In this document: piece after piece, positions 37,390 to 46,434 of the stretch | Layout: the number at the start of each line of letters is the position of its first letter | How positions within the stretch are numbered: the stretch's first letter is position 1 | Assembly: GCA_945873815.1 (NCBI GenBank) | Contig: CAMCEE010000002.1 | Span: 1-64,000, forward strand | DNA from: an uncultured Caryophanales bacterium | GTDB lineage: Bacteria; Bacillota_I; Bacilli_A; RFN20; CAG-449 | Direction of reading: 5' to 3' | Length of the DNA stretch: 64,000 nt | Notes under the pieces: model-generated | What the model saw: only the letters and a program-made list of their open reading frames with translations | What the model was told of the DNA's origin: nothing | Database searches by the model: none | Translations under genes and position numbers: made by a program

Positions 37390-37550
37390 ATGATAATAGA
37401 TTTTGTAAAAGATGGTACTTTGCTCTTGTTTATGTATGAGATGATTTCGAAAAGATGATATACGTTAACATATTCGAAGAAGTAGCCAAAGAATACGATA
37501 GAATAATAAAAATGGAGGAATATCAATTCTTCCTCCTGAAGTTGAAATAA
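37390..37550 (+). other. Two overlapping mini-ORFs and a GGAGGAA hairpin, unexplained
   Basis: A 22-codon ORF (37390-37458) ends in an ATGA overlap with a 31-codon ORF (37455-37550). The second contains GGAGGAA-TATCAATTC-TTCCTCC, a 7-bp stem-loop. These may be debris of an inactivated gene or a short translated leader. The stretch 37364-37638 holds nothing else I recognise. Confidence 0.25.
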
Positions 37551-37638
37551 GGGGACAATAAAGGAGCTATATTGCTTATTTTGAATGTAATCTCATTGAG
37601 ACTAGTTCATCACCATATGAAATAAAAGGTATGAATCA

Positions 37639-38652
37639 TTAATTGAATAGGAATTCCTGAGATACTAATTTATCGTATGGCACGACGATTGATTTATCAA
37701 GTTCACCTGCTAGTTTAACTATATCGATTAGTTTATCAAAGCTTTCCTTAGAAAACTTTGTTGTTTCAGGCCAAGCTTTGATTTTTTTATAGTTTGTAAG
37801 AACTTTTTCGATCTCTTCATTTGAACTAGTTGAAAAATCTTTTTTTAGAAGTGGAACTAATTCATTTGCTTCGTGATTCAATGTATATGATAACGCCTTT
37901 TCAATTGCTTTAACAAATTTTCTAATTTGTTCTTTTTTTGTTTCTAAATTAGATTTTAGAATTGAAAAACATGTATAAGGAATACTAGTATTCAATTCTT
38001 CACCTAATGAAGAAAGAATATATCCTTTATTCATCATCTCTAGCTCTGTTGCATTTGGTTCAAATGCAGTGACATAGTCGGCTTCTCCGTTTACAAAAGC
38101 TGCAGTCATAACATCAAATGCAATATCGGTTCGAATATTAATATCTTTTGATAAATCTTTTCCATTTCTAGTGATGGAATATCCTTTTTCTTTAAGAATG
38201 TATTCTAAGACCATCTCAGGCATTCCACCTTGTCTTCCTCCAATGATTGTTTTTCCTTTTAGATTATCATAAGTGAAGATTTCATTTTTATCTCTTCCTA
38301 GTAAAAATGAACCATCAGTTCTTGTTAATTGTGCAAAATTAACCGCATAATCCTTTTGACCATTATTATATACATATATACTAGCTTCTGGACCCATAAG
38401 ACCTATTGTTGCATCTTTTGATAATAATGAGGCCATTACTTTATCCGCGCCAGGAGAAGTAATGATATCGATATCTAATCCTTCCTCTTTAAAGAATCCT
38501 TTTTCTTTTGCAATGTACATAGGTGCGTAGAAAAGAGAGTGTGTTACTTCCGAAATTGTAATCTTATTTTCATCTTTTTTACAGCTACTTAATTGAATTA
38601 TTGATAGACTAATTAAAGTTGATAATAGAATCTTTTTAATTTTATTTTCCAT
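37639..38652 (-). CDS. ABC transporter substrate-binding lipoprotein (NMT1/SsuA type)
   Basis: Lipoprotein signal with lipobox IIQLSSC (Cys near 24), then the NMT1/SsuA-family opening ITISEVTHSLFYAPMYIAKE-KGFFKEEGLDID, a ligand loop TSPGADKVMASLL and GGRQGGMPEMVLEYIL. Members bind thiamine pyrimidine, taurine, alkanesulfonates, nitrate or aromatic sulfonates; the ligand cannot be read from sequence. The matching permease and ATPase are probably the minus-strand genes at 44.0-45.6 kb, since both are of Ssu/Tau/Thi type and have no binding protein of their own. No TPP riboswitch seen upstream. Confidence 0.85.
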   Translation of the reverse strand: MENKIKKILLSTLISLSIIQLSSCKKDENKITISEVTHSLFYAPMYIAKEKGFFKEEGLDIDIITSPGADKVMASLLSKDATIGLMGPEASIYVYNNGQKDYAVNFAQLTRTDGSFLLGRDKNEIFTYDNLKGKTIIGGRQGGMPEMVLEYILKEKGYSITRNGKDLSKDINIRTDIAFDVMTAAFVNGEADYVTAFEPNATELEMMNKGYILSSLGEELNTSIPYTCFSILKSNLETKKEQIRKFVKAIEKALSYTLNHEANELVPLLKKDFSTSSNEEIEKVLTNYKKIKAWPETTKFSKESFDKLIDIVKLAGELDKSIVVPYDKLVSQEFLFN

Positions 38653-38777
38653 AAATAATCTCCATAATTTAAAATATGATTGTTTGGAATAATGGTGAAA
38701 GAATTATTCATTTTCTAGATTAAAGTGAGACGGAAATGGTATCATATATATAAGGATGAAATGGGGTGGATAATCAT

Positions 38778-40283
38778 ATGGATAGAACATATATTTGTAT
38801 CGACTTAAAATCATTTTATGCTTCCGTTGAATGCGTAGAAAGAAAGCTAGATCCTTTAACAACGAACCTTGTTGTTGCAGATCAAAGTCGTACCGATAAA
38901 ACGATTTGTCTTGCTGTATCTCCATCTTTAAAATCTTTAGGTATTCCTGGTAGAGAAAGATTGTTTATCGTTAATCAAAAAGTAAAAGAAGCAAATATCG
39001 AAAGAATGAAGAAAACACCTAATGGAAGGTTTATTGGTAAATCAAGCAATTATGAGGAATTGAAGAATAATATAGAATTAGAAATTGGATTTGAGATTGC
39101 TACTCCTCAAATGGCAAAATATATTGAAATAAGTTCTAAAATATATAATGTTTACTTGAAATATGTGGCAAAAGAAGATATTCATGTTTATTCAATCGAT
39201 GAAGTCTTTATGGATGTTACAAGATATCTTAAAGGAAGGAATATGGATGCATATACGCTTGCTGAAACGATGATTTTGGATGTTTTATCTACTACGGGTA
39301 TTACTGCAACTGCAGGAATTGGAACTAATATGTACTTAGCTAAAGTTGCGATGGATATTGTTGCAAAAAAGAAAAAACCTGATGAAAATGGGGTTAGAAT
39401 CGCTTCGCTTGATGAAATGCAATATCGTTTTGAATTATGGGATCATACTCCGTTAACGGATTTCTGGCGTGTAGGAAGAGGAATTGAAGAAAGATTAGAA
39501 AAACTTGGTCTTTATACGATGGGAGATATCGCATTATGTTCGGAAGGCAATGCAAATGATTATTATAATGAAGATTTATTGTATAAGGAATTTGGGGTCA
39601 ATGCCGAATTATTAATTGATCACGCTTGGGGATATGAACCAACAACGATAAGAGATATTAAGTCTTATAAGCCAAATGGAAAAAGCGTTAGTTCTGGTCA
39701 AGTTTTACATTGCGGATATGATTATATAAAGGCACGATTGATTGCAAAAGAGATGATAGATAATTTATCACTCGATTTAGTAAGTAAAAATCTTGTTACA
39801 AATCAAATTGGATTATATGTTGGATATGATATCAGTAATATAAGCGAAAAATATAGTGGTGAAGTTAAAAAAGATTATTATGGTCGAATAGCTCCTAAAT
39901 CTAGTCACGGCGCGATTAATCTTGGAGATTACACTTCCTCTTCAAAAAAAATGATTTGCGCTTTAGGTGAACTTTTTGATAACATTGTGAATCGAAAACT
40001 ACTGATTAGAAGAATAAATGTTTCTGCGAATAATGTTTTGTACGAGAATGAGGCAGAGAAGATTAGAAAAGTTGAACAATTATCTTTATTTGATTCTTAT
40101 GAAAGAAAAACTGAAAGTGAAAGAAAGAATAAGGAAGTTGAACAAAGAGAAAAGAAAGCACAAAAAACAATTCTGGAGATTAAAAAGAAATATGGTAAAA
40201 ATGCAATTCTAAAGGGAATGAATTATGAAGAAGGTTCAACTGCAAAAGAAAGAAACGAACAAATTGGAGGTCATAAAGCATGA
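38778..40283 (+). CDS. Y-family DNA polymerase, UvrX/UmuC-like
   Basis: Translesion polymerase: YICIDLKSFYASVECVERKL at the N-terminus with the first metal aspartate, catalytic YSIDEVFMDVTRYL, and TATAGIGTNMYLAKVAMDI. The C-terminal tail (KKYGKNAILKGMNYEEGSTA, RNEQIGGHKA) is that of Firmicutes UvrX/YqjW proteins rather than DinB. I start at ATG 38778, which gives MDRTYICIDL and has a GGGGTGG site upstream; the GTG at 38766 would add four residues. It overlaps the YolD-like gene by 4 nt, the common pairing. No clear LexA box seen upstream. Confidence 0.9.
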   Translation: MDRTYICIDLKSFYASVECVERKLDPLTTNLVVADQSRTDKTICLAVSPSLKSLGIPGRERLFIVNQKVKEANIERMKKTPNGRFIGKSSNYEELKNNIELEIGFEIATPQMAKYIEISSKIYNVYLKYVAKEDIHVYSIDEVFMDVTRYLKGRNMDAYTLAETMILDVLSTTGITATAGIGTNMYLAKVAMDIVAKKKKPDENGVRIASLDEMQYRFELWDHTPLTDFWRVGRGIEERLEKLGLYTMGDIALCSEGNANDYYNEDLLYKEFGVNAELLIDHAWGYEPTTIRDIKSYKPNGKSVSSGQVLHCGYDYIKARLIAKEMIDNLSLDLVSKNLVTNQIGLYVGYDISNISEKYSGEVKKDYYGRIAPKSSHGAINLGDYTSSSKKMICALGELFDNIVNRKLLIRRINVSANNVLYENEAEKIRKVEQLSLFDSYERKTESERKNKEVEQREKKAQKTILEIKKKYGKNAILKGMNYEEGSTAKERNEQIGGHKA

Positions 40284-40696
40284 ATCCAAAATATGAGAAG
40301 ATTATAAATATTAAGCATCATTATCCTAAGAATCATAGAATCATGCCGATAGAAAATCGTGCAGCACAATTTGCTCCTTTTGCAGCTTTAACTGGATACG
40401 AGGAATCGATTCAAGAAGTCGGTAGAGAAGTAGAGAAAAAAAGAGAGCTTCTTGATAGTGAAAAGGACATAATAAATGATAAACTTAGGTACATTATCGA
40501 TAATAAAATACAAGGTGAAGTTAAAGTTATTTATTTTATAAAAGATAACAAAAAAGATGGTGGAAAATACGAAGAAATGACTTCATCGATAAGAAGGATA
40601 GATGAGGAAAATAGAGTTGTTATCTTTAAGAATAAAATGAAGATTTCTATTGATGATATCGTTAAAATCTATGGTGATTTTTTTCCATTTGAATGA
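40280..40696 (+). CDS. YolD-like protein
   Basis: A 138-aa protein with the family segment RIMPIENRAAQFAPFAALTGYEESI, the usual D/ENRAxxFAPFAAL motif of YolD-like proteins, which accompany UvrX/YqjW polymerases in Firmicutes. The role is not firmly known; it is thought to be a partner or modulator of the polymerase, loosely as UmuD is for UmuC. Overlaps the polymerase stop by 4 nt and ends just before a bidirectional terminator. Confidence 0.88.
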   Translation: MNPKYEKIINIKHHYPKNHRIMPIENRAAQFAPFAALTGYEESIQEVGREVEKKRELLDSEKDIINDKLRYIIDNKIQGEVKVIYFIKDNKKDGGKYEEMTSSIRRIDEENRVVIFKNKMKISIDDIVKIYGDFFPFE

Positions 40697-40700
40697 ATAA

Positions 40701-40728
40701 AAAAGCCCAATGTATTGGGCTTTTATTG
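40701..40728. terminator. Bidirectional intrinsic terminator
   Basis: AAAAGCCCAA-TGTA-TTGGGCTTTT, a perfect 10-bp stem flanked by A-rich and T-rich ends, between convergent genes (YolD-like and GNAT); it overlaps the end of the GNAT gene. Confidence 0.92.
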
Positions 40729-41844
40729 CATGTGTTTGATGAAGCATCTTCTTCTTTTATGTTGGATGCATTCAAAGTTTTTCCATTGGTTGATTATCGC
40801 AGTATTATCTTCTAAATTGAGATTTGTTTCTGCATATTTAATATTGTCATCTTTCAAATATTCTTGGAGTTTTGCAATGATTGCAGACGCGATACCTAAC
40901 ATTTGATATTGAGGTAATACACCGATTAATCCTAAATCAAGAATCTCAGGATTATTGACTGCACGTAGTACTTTTATTATGCAAGGTAAAGTTAAGTGAC
41001 CTTGTGATTTTTGAACAGCTTTTGCGATTGATGGGAAGCATAAGCCAAAGCAAACAACTTTATTGTTTTCGTCAAGAATAACTGCAACGTAACGAATATC
41101 GATAATTAATTTAAAGTTGCTGATAAGCATATCTTTCATTCCTTTAGTAAATGGAACAGTTCCATAGATATTCCTATAAGTTTCATCGAGTATCTCAAAA
41201 AATTGATCACCATATTTATTGATGAAATCATTCGCATTTTTTGATTCTCCAAAATGAAGTTTGCATCTGCGCATCATAAGATTTGAGATTCTAGCAAGAC
41301 GATTATTATCATCAATAGGAGAAAGAAGTTTACGTTCAACCCAGTCGACATCTTTTGTATAGCCGCAATTCTCAATTAGTTTTTGATAATAGGAATAATT
41401 GTATTGTTCTTCGAAAGTAGAAAGTTCTTCAAATCCTTCGATTAATAATCCTTCTCTTTCTAAATCACTATATCCTAAAGGACCAACTATGGTATCCATT
41501 CCTTTTTCTTTTGCCCATTTTTCGACGGCATTAAATAATGCATCTGCGACTTCTTGATCGTCAATTGCATCAAAACGAGTGAATCTTATGCGTTTACATT
41601 TATCTTTTTCATTGCTGACTTTTTGAAGGATTCCTTGTATTCTTCCTACAACCTTATTATCTCGATAAGCAAGATAAAATACATCTTCTGCTTGATCATG
41701 ATATACGTAAGATTTTTTAAACATTTTCATTTCATCTCCATATAGAGGCGGAACGAAATATGGATTATTTTTATATAGTTTTAATGGAAAATCAACAAAT
41801 GCTTTTCTTTCACTTGCTTTTTTTACTTCTCTAATCTCTATCAT
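40723..41844 (-). CDS. GNAT-family acetyltransferase-like protein
   Basis: A 373-aa protein opening IEIREVKKASERKAFVDFPL, PLYKNNPYFVPPLYGDE-like, found in a conserved family of GNAT-fold proteins (often annotated N-acetyltransferase). Near residue 310 is an acetyl-CoA loop (GLIGVLPQYQMLGIASAIIAKL), matching Q/RxxGxG/A. Length suggests two GNAT-like halves. The substrate is unknown. Downstream end shares the terminator with the YolD gene; upstream lies degV on the same strand with a 19-nt gap, so the two may be co-transcribed. Confidence 0.75.
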   Translation of the reverse strand: MIEIREVKKASERKAFVDFPLKLYKNNPYFVPPLYGDEMKMFKKSYVYHDQAEDVFYLAYRDNKVVGRIQGILQKVSNEKDKCKRIRFTRFDAIDDQEVADALFNAVEKWAKEKGMDTIVGPLGYSDLEREGLLIEGFEELSTFEEQYNYSYYQKLIENCGYTKDVDWVERKLLSPIDDNNRLARISNLMMRRCKLHFGESKNANDFINKYGDQFFEILDETYRNIYGTVPFTKGMKDMLISNFKLIIDIRYVAVILDENNKVVCFGLCFPSIAKAVQKSQGHLTLPCIIKVLRAVNNPEILDLGLIGVLPQYQMLGIASAIIAKLQEYLKDDNIKYAETNLNLEDNTAIINQWKNFECIQHKRRRCFIKHMQ

Positions 41845-41863
41845 AATTTAAACGTTTAATATT

Positions 41864-42733
41864 TTATCTATGTTTTGCATGGAAGCAAACACCAACACAT
41901 CCAGGACCACAATGTGCACCTGCAGTAGGGTTTACGTCTACTATCTCACAATCTAATCCTTCACCAAATTCCTTCTTTAAGGCAGCAATCATTGCTTTGG
42001 CACTATTAATACATCCAGTATTTGCAACGTATACTTTATGATTTAAAATATCATCTTCTAATTCACGTACATAACTTAATATTTTATCGATTGCATTTTT
42101 AGTACCTCTTGCTTTTGCAATACTTACCATTTGGCCATTTTCGTTCATGTAGATGATTGGTTTAATTCCAATCATATTTCCAAAGAATCCTGCAAAACCT
42201 GATACTCTTCCTGAACGAGCAAAGAATTTTAAATCTTCAGCATAGAAATAAACCGCATATCGATCGACGTTCTTGTGTCCCCATTCAATCATTTCTTCTG
42301 CTGTTTTTCCTTGTTTATATAGTTTTGCAAATTCTTGAATGAGACAATAGGAAATAGTTGTGATTCCTTTCGTATCGAATGAATAGAATTTTCTACCAGG
42401 GTATTTTTCTAATAATTCGTTAACCGCGAGATTCATGGAATTGAATGTCCCACTCATTGAAAGAGAAAAGTGAATATAGAATATATCGTCTCCATTTGCA
42501 AAATGAGGCTCGAAATATGCTTTATATTCTTCTTGATTGATTGCACAAGTTTTTGGAAGAACTCCTTCTCTTAATGAATTATAGTATTCTTCTGCATTGA
42601 AAACTTTAAAATCTTTATATGGGAAAATTGTTTTATCACCGATAATGTATGGCATGCTGATTAATTCAAAACCATTTTCTTTTGCGAATTCTGGTGTGAT
42701 ATCACAATCTGTATCTACGAAAACTTTTAACAT
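41864..42733 (-). CDS. DegV family fatty-acid-binding protein
   Basis: The DegV fold: VFVDTDCDITPEFAKE at the N-terminus, HFSLSMSGTFNSMNLA (the SxxSGTxxS ligand motif), SFDTKGITTISY, KFFARSGRVSG and IYMNENGQM. DegV/FakB proteins carry fatty acids for phosphorylation by FakA, which supplies acyl-phosphate, the same intermediate made by PlsX. The gene is divergent from plsX, which fits. Length 289 aa is normal. AAGGAG lies before the ATG. Confidence 0.9.
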   Translation of the reverse strand: MLKVFVDTDCDITPEFAKENGFELISMPYIIGDKTIFPYKDFKVFNAEEYYNSLREGVLPKTCAINQEEYKAYFEPHFANGDDIFYIHFSLSMSGTFNSMNLAVNELLEKYPGRKFYSFDTKGITTISYCLIQEFAKLYKQGKTAEEMIEWGHKNVDRYAVYFYAEDLKFFARSGRVSGFAGFFGNMIGIKPIIYMNENGQMVSIAKARGTKNAIDKILSYVRELEDDILNHKVYVANTGCINSAKAMIAALKKEFGEGLDCEIVDVNPTAGAHCGPGCVGVCFHAKHR

Positions 42734-42895
42734 AAAAAACTCCTTAAATCATAATTAGATACACGATTAATGCATCTATATTACATGCTAAAGTTTATCA
42801 CAAAATCCTCGTCAATACAATACATTAGAAGTATGTAAAAAATGTAATTACACAACTATTTTTTTCTGTGATAGGGGAACATCTTTCTTATAAAT

Positions 42896-42935
42896 GATAT
42901 TTCAAATCAACTATAACGATATTTCAAATCAACTA
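42896..42935. promoter_or_regulatory. Tandem 18-bp repeat in the degV-plsX divergent region
   Basis: GATATTTCAAATCAACTA occurs at 42896-42913 and again at 42918-42935, a 22-bp period (two helical turns), about 40-80 bp upstream of the plsX promoter. Such spacing suits cooperative binding of a regulator. The rest of 42734-43028 holds the plsX promoter and otherwise nothing I recognise. Confidence 0.55.
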
Positions 42936-42973
42936 ATTTATTCATTTATTTTTTTAATCTAGAAATGGAAAAA

Positions 42974-43002
42974 TTGATATCTTCTATTATTAATGTTAAA
43001 AT
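42974..43002 (+). promoter_or_regulatory. Promoter of plsX
   Basis: TTGATA (42974-42979) and TAAAAT (42997-43002) are 17 bp apart, with TGT before the -10 (extended -10). The ATG at 42993 lies inside it, so translation must begin further down. Confidence 0.8.
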
Positions 43003-43028
43003 CTAAGAATAGAAAGAAGGATATGAAT

Positions 43029-44039
43029 ATGATAAAAATTGTTGTGGATGCTTTCGGTGGAGATAAAAGCCCTTATGTCAATGTTGAAGGAGCAATTAAA
43101 GCATTAAACGAAATCGCTGATTTAGAGATTATTTTCACAGGAGATTCAACTATCTTAAATGAAGAATTAAAAAAGTACAAATACGACGAAAGAAGAGTTT
43201 CTATTGTTCATGCACCAGATATAATAACATGCGACGAAATTCCAACAATCGCTTTAAAAACGAAAAAGGAAAGTTCTTTAGTTAAAGCATATGATTTAGT
43301 AAAGAATAATGAAGATATTGGTGGATTAGTTTCAACTGGATCAACTGGTGCAATATTAACAGGGTCTGTATTAAAAACAAGAAGACTTCCAGGAGTTATA
43401 AGACCTGCATTTTGTCCAATTCTTCCAACGATGAATCATAGTGTAGTAGGAGTTTGTGATAGTGGTGCGAACGCTTCTTGTACTGTAGATAATCTTGTGC
43501 AATTTGCTTTAATGGGTAGCTTATATATGGAAAAAGCATATGGAAAGAAGAACCCTCGAGTTGCATTGCTTAATATCGGAACAGAAGAAGAAAAAGGCGA
43601 TGAATTAAGAAAAGAAACGTATCAAAGATTAAAGAATATGAAGGAAATAAATTTCGTTGGAAATATGGAAAGTAGAGATTTACTTTCTGGTAAATATGAT
43701 TTAGTAGTTTGCGATGGTTTTGCAGGTAATGTTTTGATTAAATCAACAGAAGGAACGGCATTAGAATTATTAAAATTATTAAAGAAATCCTTTATGAAGG
43801 GAATTAAGAATAAATTAGGAGCATTACTTTTAAAAAAGGAAATTTATTCTATAAAAGATTTTATGGATTATAACAATTACGGTGGTGGAGTGATGCTTGG
43901 AGTTAATAAAACAATCATAAAAGGACATGGCAGTTCAAAAACAAATGCAATCTATAATTGTGTAAAACAAGCTTATACATTGGAAAAGAATAAACTCATT
44001 TCTGCAATTGGAGAAGCAATTAAACCTAAAGAAGACTAA
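43029..44039 (+). CDS. plsX: Phosphate acyltransferase
   Basis: PlsX turns acyl-ACP into acyl-phosphate for phosphatidic-acid synthesis with PlsY. The N-terminus IKIVVDAFGGDKSPYVNVEG is diagnostic; further on LVSTGSTGAILTGSVL, RPAFCPILPT, GVCDSGANASCTV and VVCDGFAGNVLIKSTEG. Start moved from 42993 to 43029: the first is inside the promoter, and AAGAAGG stands 8 nt before 43029. Length 336 aa is normal. plsX stands alone, without fab genes or acpP after it; the stop codon lies in a terminator loop. Confidence 0.93.
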   Translation: MIKIVVDAFGGDKSPYVNVEGAIKALNEIADLEIIFTGDSTILNEELKKYKYDERRVSIVHAPDIITCDEIPTIALKTKKESSLVKAYDLVKNNEDIGGLVSTGSTGAILTGSVLKTRRLPGVIRPAFCPILPTMNHSVVGVCDSGANASCTVDNLVQFALMGSLYMEKAYGKKNPRVALLNIGTEEEKGDELRKETYQRLKNMKEINFVGNMESRDLLSGKYDLVVCDGFAGNVLIKSTEGTALELLKLLKKSFMKGIKNKLGALLLKKEIYSIKDFMDYNNYGGGVMLGVNKTIIKGHGSSKTNAIYNCVKQAYTLEKNKLISAIGEAIKPKED

Positions 44040-44056
44040 TTAGTGTCTTCTTTTTA
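44028..44056 (+). terminator. Terminator formed by the last codons of plsX
   Basis: AAAGAAGAC-TAATTAGT-GTCTTCTTT, a perfect 9-bp stem with T-rich 3' side; both the plsX stop and the convergent permease stop lie in the loop. Confidence 0.85.
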
Positions 44057-44828
44057 TTAGGAGAGAAATAATAATATTTAATAATAAAGTAATAATCGAT
44101 AGGATGATGATTCCAAGCATTACTAGATCTAATTTGAATGTTTGACCTCCATACATTAATAGATATCCTATACCTTTTCTTGAAACGAGAAATTCTCCAA
44201 CAATTACTCCAACCCAAGATAATCCAATATTGACTTTTAGTTGGGATAGTAAACCCTCAAATGAAGAAGGAAAAACTACTTTTAGTAATAATTGAAGGCG
44301 ATTAGCGTTTAATACTTTCATCATTTTGATAAGGTTTTTATCAACATTATTGAAATAAGATAAACAGGATAATACAGTTATAATGATAGAAAATGATATC
44401 GCGATACTTATTATTCCTTTTTCGTTTGTTCCAAAATAGATAATTAATATTGGTCCTAATGCGGTTTTTGGAATTGCATTAAGCGTGATTAAATAAGGAT
44501 CTAGAATATCGTTCACTCGAGGAAATAAATATAATATTGATGCGATTATTATTCCACTTATTGAAGAAAGAACAAGAGCAAAAATCATCTCTTTTGTAGT
44601 CACAAGAATATGAGGAAATAATTCACCTGATTTTATCATTTCTATTAGTAACTCAGTTATTCTTAATGGGGATGAAACAAGAAACGGATTAAGCAAGTTT
44701 ACTCTAGTAAGAATTTCCCAGAGAAATATAAAAGATATCAATATGAATATTTGAAGAAATAGAGTAATCATTTTCTTTCTCTTTGTTTTTCTTAAATATT
44801 CTTTGTACGACTTAATCATTCTTTTCAC
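44040..44828 (-). CDS. ABC transporter permease (SsuC/TauC/ThiX type)
   Basis: A 262-aa inner-membrane protein with about six hydrophobic segments, WEILTRVNLLNPFLVSSP near the start and the permease loop NANRLQLLLKVVFPSSFEGLLSQLK, the EAA-like site that contacts the ATPase. The opening LLxPxLxSSPxxI and pattern of the late GIGYLLMYGGQTF are those of the SsuC family. It follows the ATPase gene by 56 nt, and its end touches the plsX end. The binding protein is likely the gene at 37.6-38.7 kb. Confidence 0.88.
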   Translation of the reverse strand: MKRMIKSYKEYLRKTKRKKMITLFLQIFILISFIFLWEILTRVNLLNPFLVSSPLRITELLIEMIKSGELFPHILVTTKEMIFALVLSSISGIIIASILYLFPRVNDILDPYLITLNAIPKTALGPILIIYFGTNEKGIISIAISFSIIITVLSCLSYFNNVDKNLIKMMKVLNANRLQLLLKVVFPSSFEGLLSQLKVNIGLSWVGVIVGEFLVSRKGIGYLLMYGGQTFKLDLVMLGIIILSIITLLLNIIISLLIKRRH

Positions 44829-44884
44829 CTTAATATATGATATGTTTTTTTATAGATATATCTTGATAAATGTGTATTCACCTA

Positions 44885-45616
44885 TTATTCATCAAGATTT
44901 GAAAATACTTCGTTAAAAAGAAGCGTAAAATCTTTGTGTTTTCTTCTTTCACTAGGCGATAGATTAACAAAAGGAATATTTATTATTTTAACGATTGAAC
45001 AAGGTCTTTTTGATAGAATGATAATTCGATTTGATAAGGCGATTGCTTCAGATATATCATGCGTTACGATAAGTGATGAAATCTTTTCGTTTTTAATTAT
45101 TTTAAATACATCTTCTTGAACAAATAATTTTGTTTGTGCGTCAAGCGCAGAAAACGGTTCATCGAGTAAAAGAAGATTTGGCCTTAATACAAGAGTTCTT
45201 ATTAAACTAACTCTTTGTTTCATTCCACCCGATAAATCGTTTGGATAATGCTTTTTAAATGATGATAATCCATATTTATCAATCAATTCTATCGCATATT
45301 TAATGTTATCTTTAGTTTTGATTTTTTTAATTTCTAAAGGAAAAATGACATTGTCTAGTACATTTCTCCAAGGTAATAATGCATCTTTTTGAAACATATA
45401 TCCTAATTTAGCATTAGATATGATTTCTCCTTCATTTTGTTCTTCAAGTGAAGAAATGATATTTAATATTGTAGATTTACCACATCCTGAAGGTCCAATT
45501 ATAGAAACTATCTCATTTTCATCAATTGAAAAAGAAACATTAGAGATTACATTTGTTTCTCCATTCATAGAATAAAAAGTCTTACTTATTCTATTTAATT
45601 TAACTAATTCACTCAT
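44885..45616 (-). CDS. ABC transporter ATPase (SsuB/TauB/ThiZ type)
   Basis: Full nucleotide-binding domain: Walker A GPSGCGKSTILNI, Q-loop GYMFQKDALLPWRNVLDNV typical of the Ssu/Tau/nitrate group, signature LSGGMKQRVSLIRTL, Walker B LLLLDEPFSALD, switch histidine VTHDISEA. Length 243 aa. First gene of a two-gene minus-strand operon with the permease. Confidence 0.92.
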   Translation of the reverse strand: MSELVKLNRISKTFYSMNGETNVISNVSFSIDENEIVSIIGPSGCGKSTILNIISSLEEQNEGEIISNAKLGYMFQKDALLPWRNVLDNVIFPLEIKKIKTKDNIKYAIELIDKYGLSSFKKHYPNDLSGGMKQRVSLIRTLVLRPNLLLLDEPFSALDAQTKLFVQEDVFKIIKNEKISSLIVTHDISEAIALSNRIIILSKRPCSIVKIINIPFVNLSPSERRKHKDFTLLFNEVFSNLDE

Positions 45617-45765
45617 ATTCTCACCATGATATCTTATGAATAAATTAAAATATCGTTTCTTTTATTGCATATAATATTATTATTTTCTTATTCTTCTTTT
45701 AAATAATATAATAAAAATGTAAAATGGAGAGAAAGAAAGAATCAAGATTTGATTAGGGTAAATAT

Positions 45766-46434
45766 ATGAAAGTAAATGATAACATCTTAAATTTTTACGA
45801 TTTATATTCTAATGATGATAACATTGTTTATCGCGCAGTATTAAAAAAGAAAGATTGGTTGTTTAGACGTTTATTTATCCCATGCAATTTTCATTCTTTG
45901 AAGATAGATAATGTTATCACTTATCCAGATCTATTCGGACTTATGGACCAAAGCTTTGTTTTTCAAAAACTAGTTTTGGATGAATCAAAGTTTGAAGGGA
46001 ATGAAAGAAAGATTAAAAGAATTGTAAACGAATTTAATAAACGTTTTAAGATAAGATATGCTTATGAACGAATCGTACCAATGGATGATTCTTCAACATT
46101 TTGGATTGAGATGGATTTTACTAAATTAGATAAAAAGACTTATAATGATTTGGTTTGTAATTTTTACCCTTGTATTCCAAATATTGATGAAATGGATTTA
46201 TTTTATGATGAAACTAAAGATATTGATTTATTGAAGTATCCAATGATTGGAGAAAACGGTAAATGGGTCTTTATTATTGATCATCAATTAATGGTTAATG
46301 ATCGTGTATACATGCAAAATTGTTTTAAAAAAATATGGTATAATTCTCATCTTCTAGAGAATGAACAAATAGAGGCGATTAAAGAAATTGCAGAAGCAAA
46401 TCTAGTGGAAGCGGGTGATTATTATGATAAATAA
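45766..46434 (+). CDS. Unknown protein paired with a DUF5677-like gene
   Basis: I do not recognise this 222-aa protein. It has no signal or membrane segment, many aromatic and acidic residues (LDESKFEGNERKIKRIVNEF; FWIEMDFTKLDKKTYNDLV) and an even charge. It lacks a good ribosome site. Its end overlaps the next gene by 11-20 nt, so the two proteins are probably made together. No pathway can be assigned. Confidence 0.6.
   Translation: MKVNDNILNFYDLYSNDDNIVYRAVLKKKDWLFRRLFIPCNFHSLKIDNVITYPDLFGLMDQSFVFQKLVLDESKFEGNERKIKRIVNEFNKRFKIRYAYERIVPMDDSSTFWIEMDFTKLDKKTYNDLVCNFYPCIPNIDEMDLFYDETKDIDLLKYPMIGENGKWVFIIDHQLMVNDRVYMQNCFKKIWYNSHLLENEQIEAIKEIAEANLVEAGDYYDK

Noticed and set aside
37639-38652. Naming the binding protein as thiamine, taurine or nitrate specific
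   Set aside because: Family motifs do not fix the ligand and no pathway genes are adjacent.
38653-38777. TPP riboswitch before the NMT1-like binding protein
   Set aside because: No CTGAGA/ACCTGA-type thi-box core found in the short leader.
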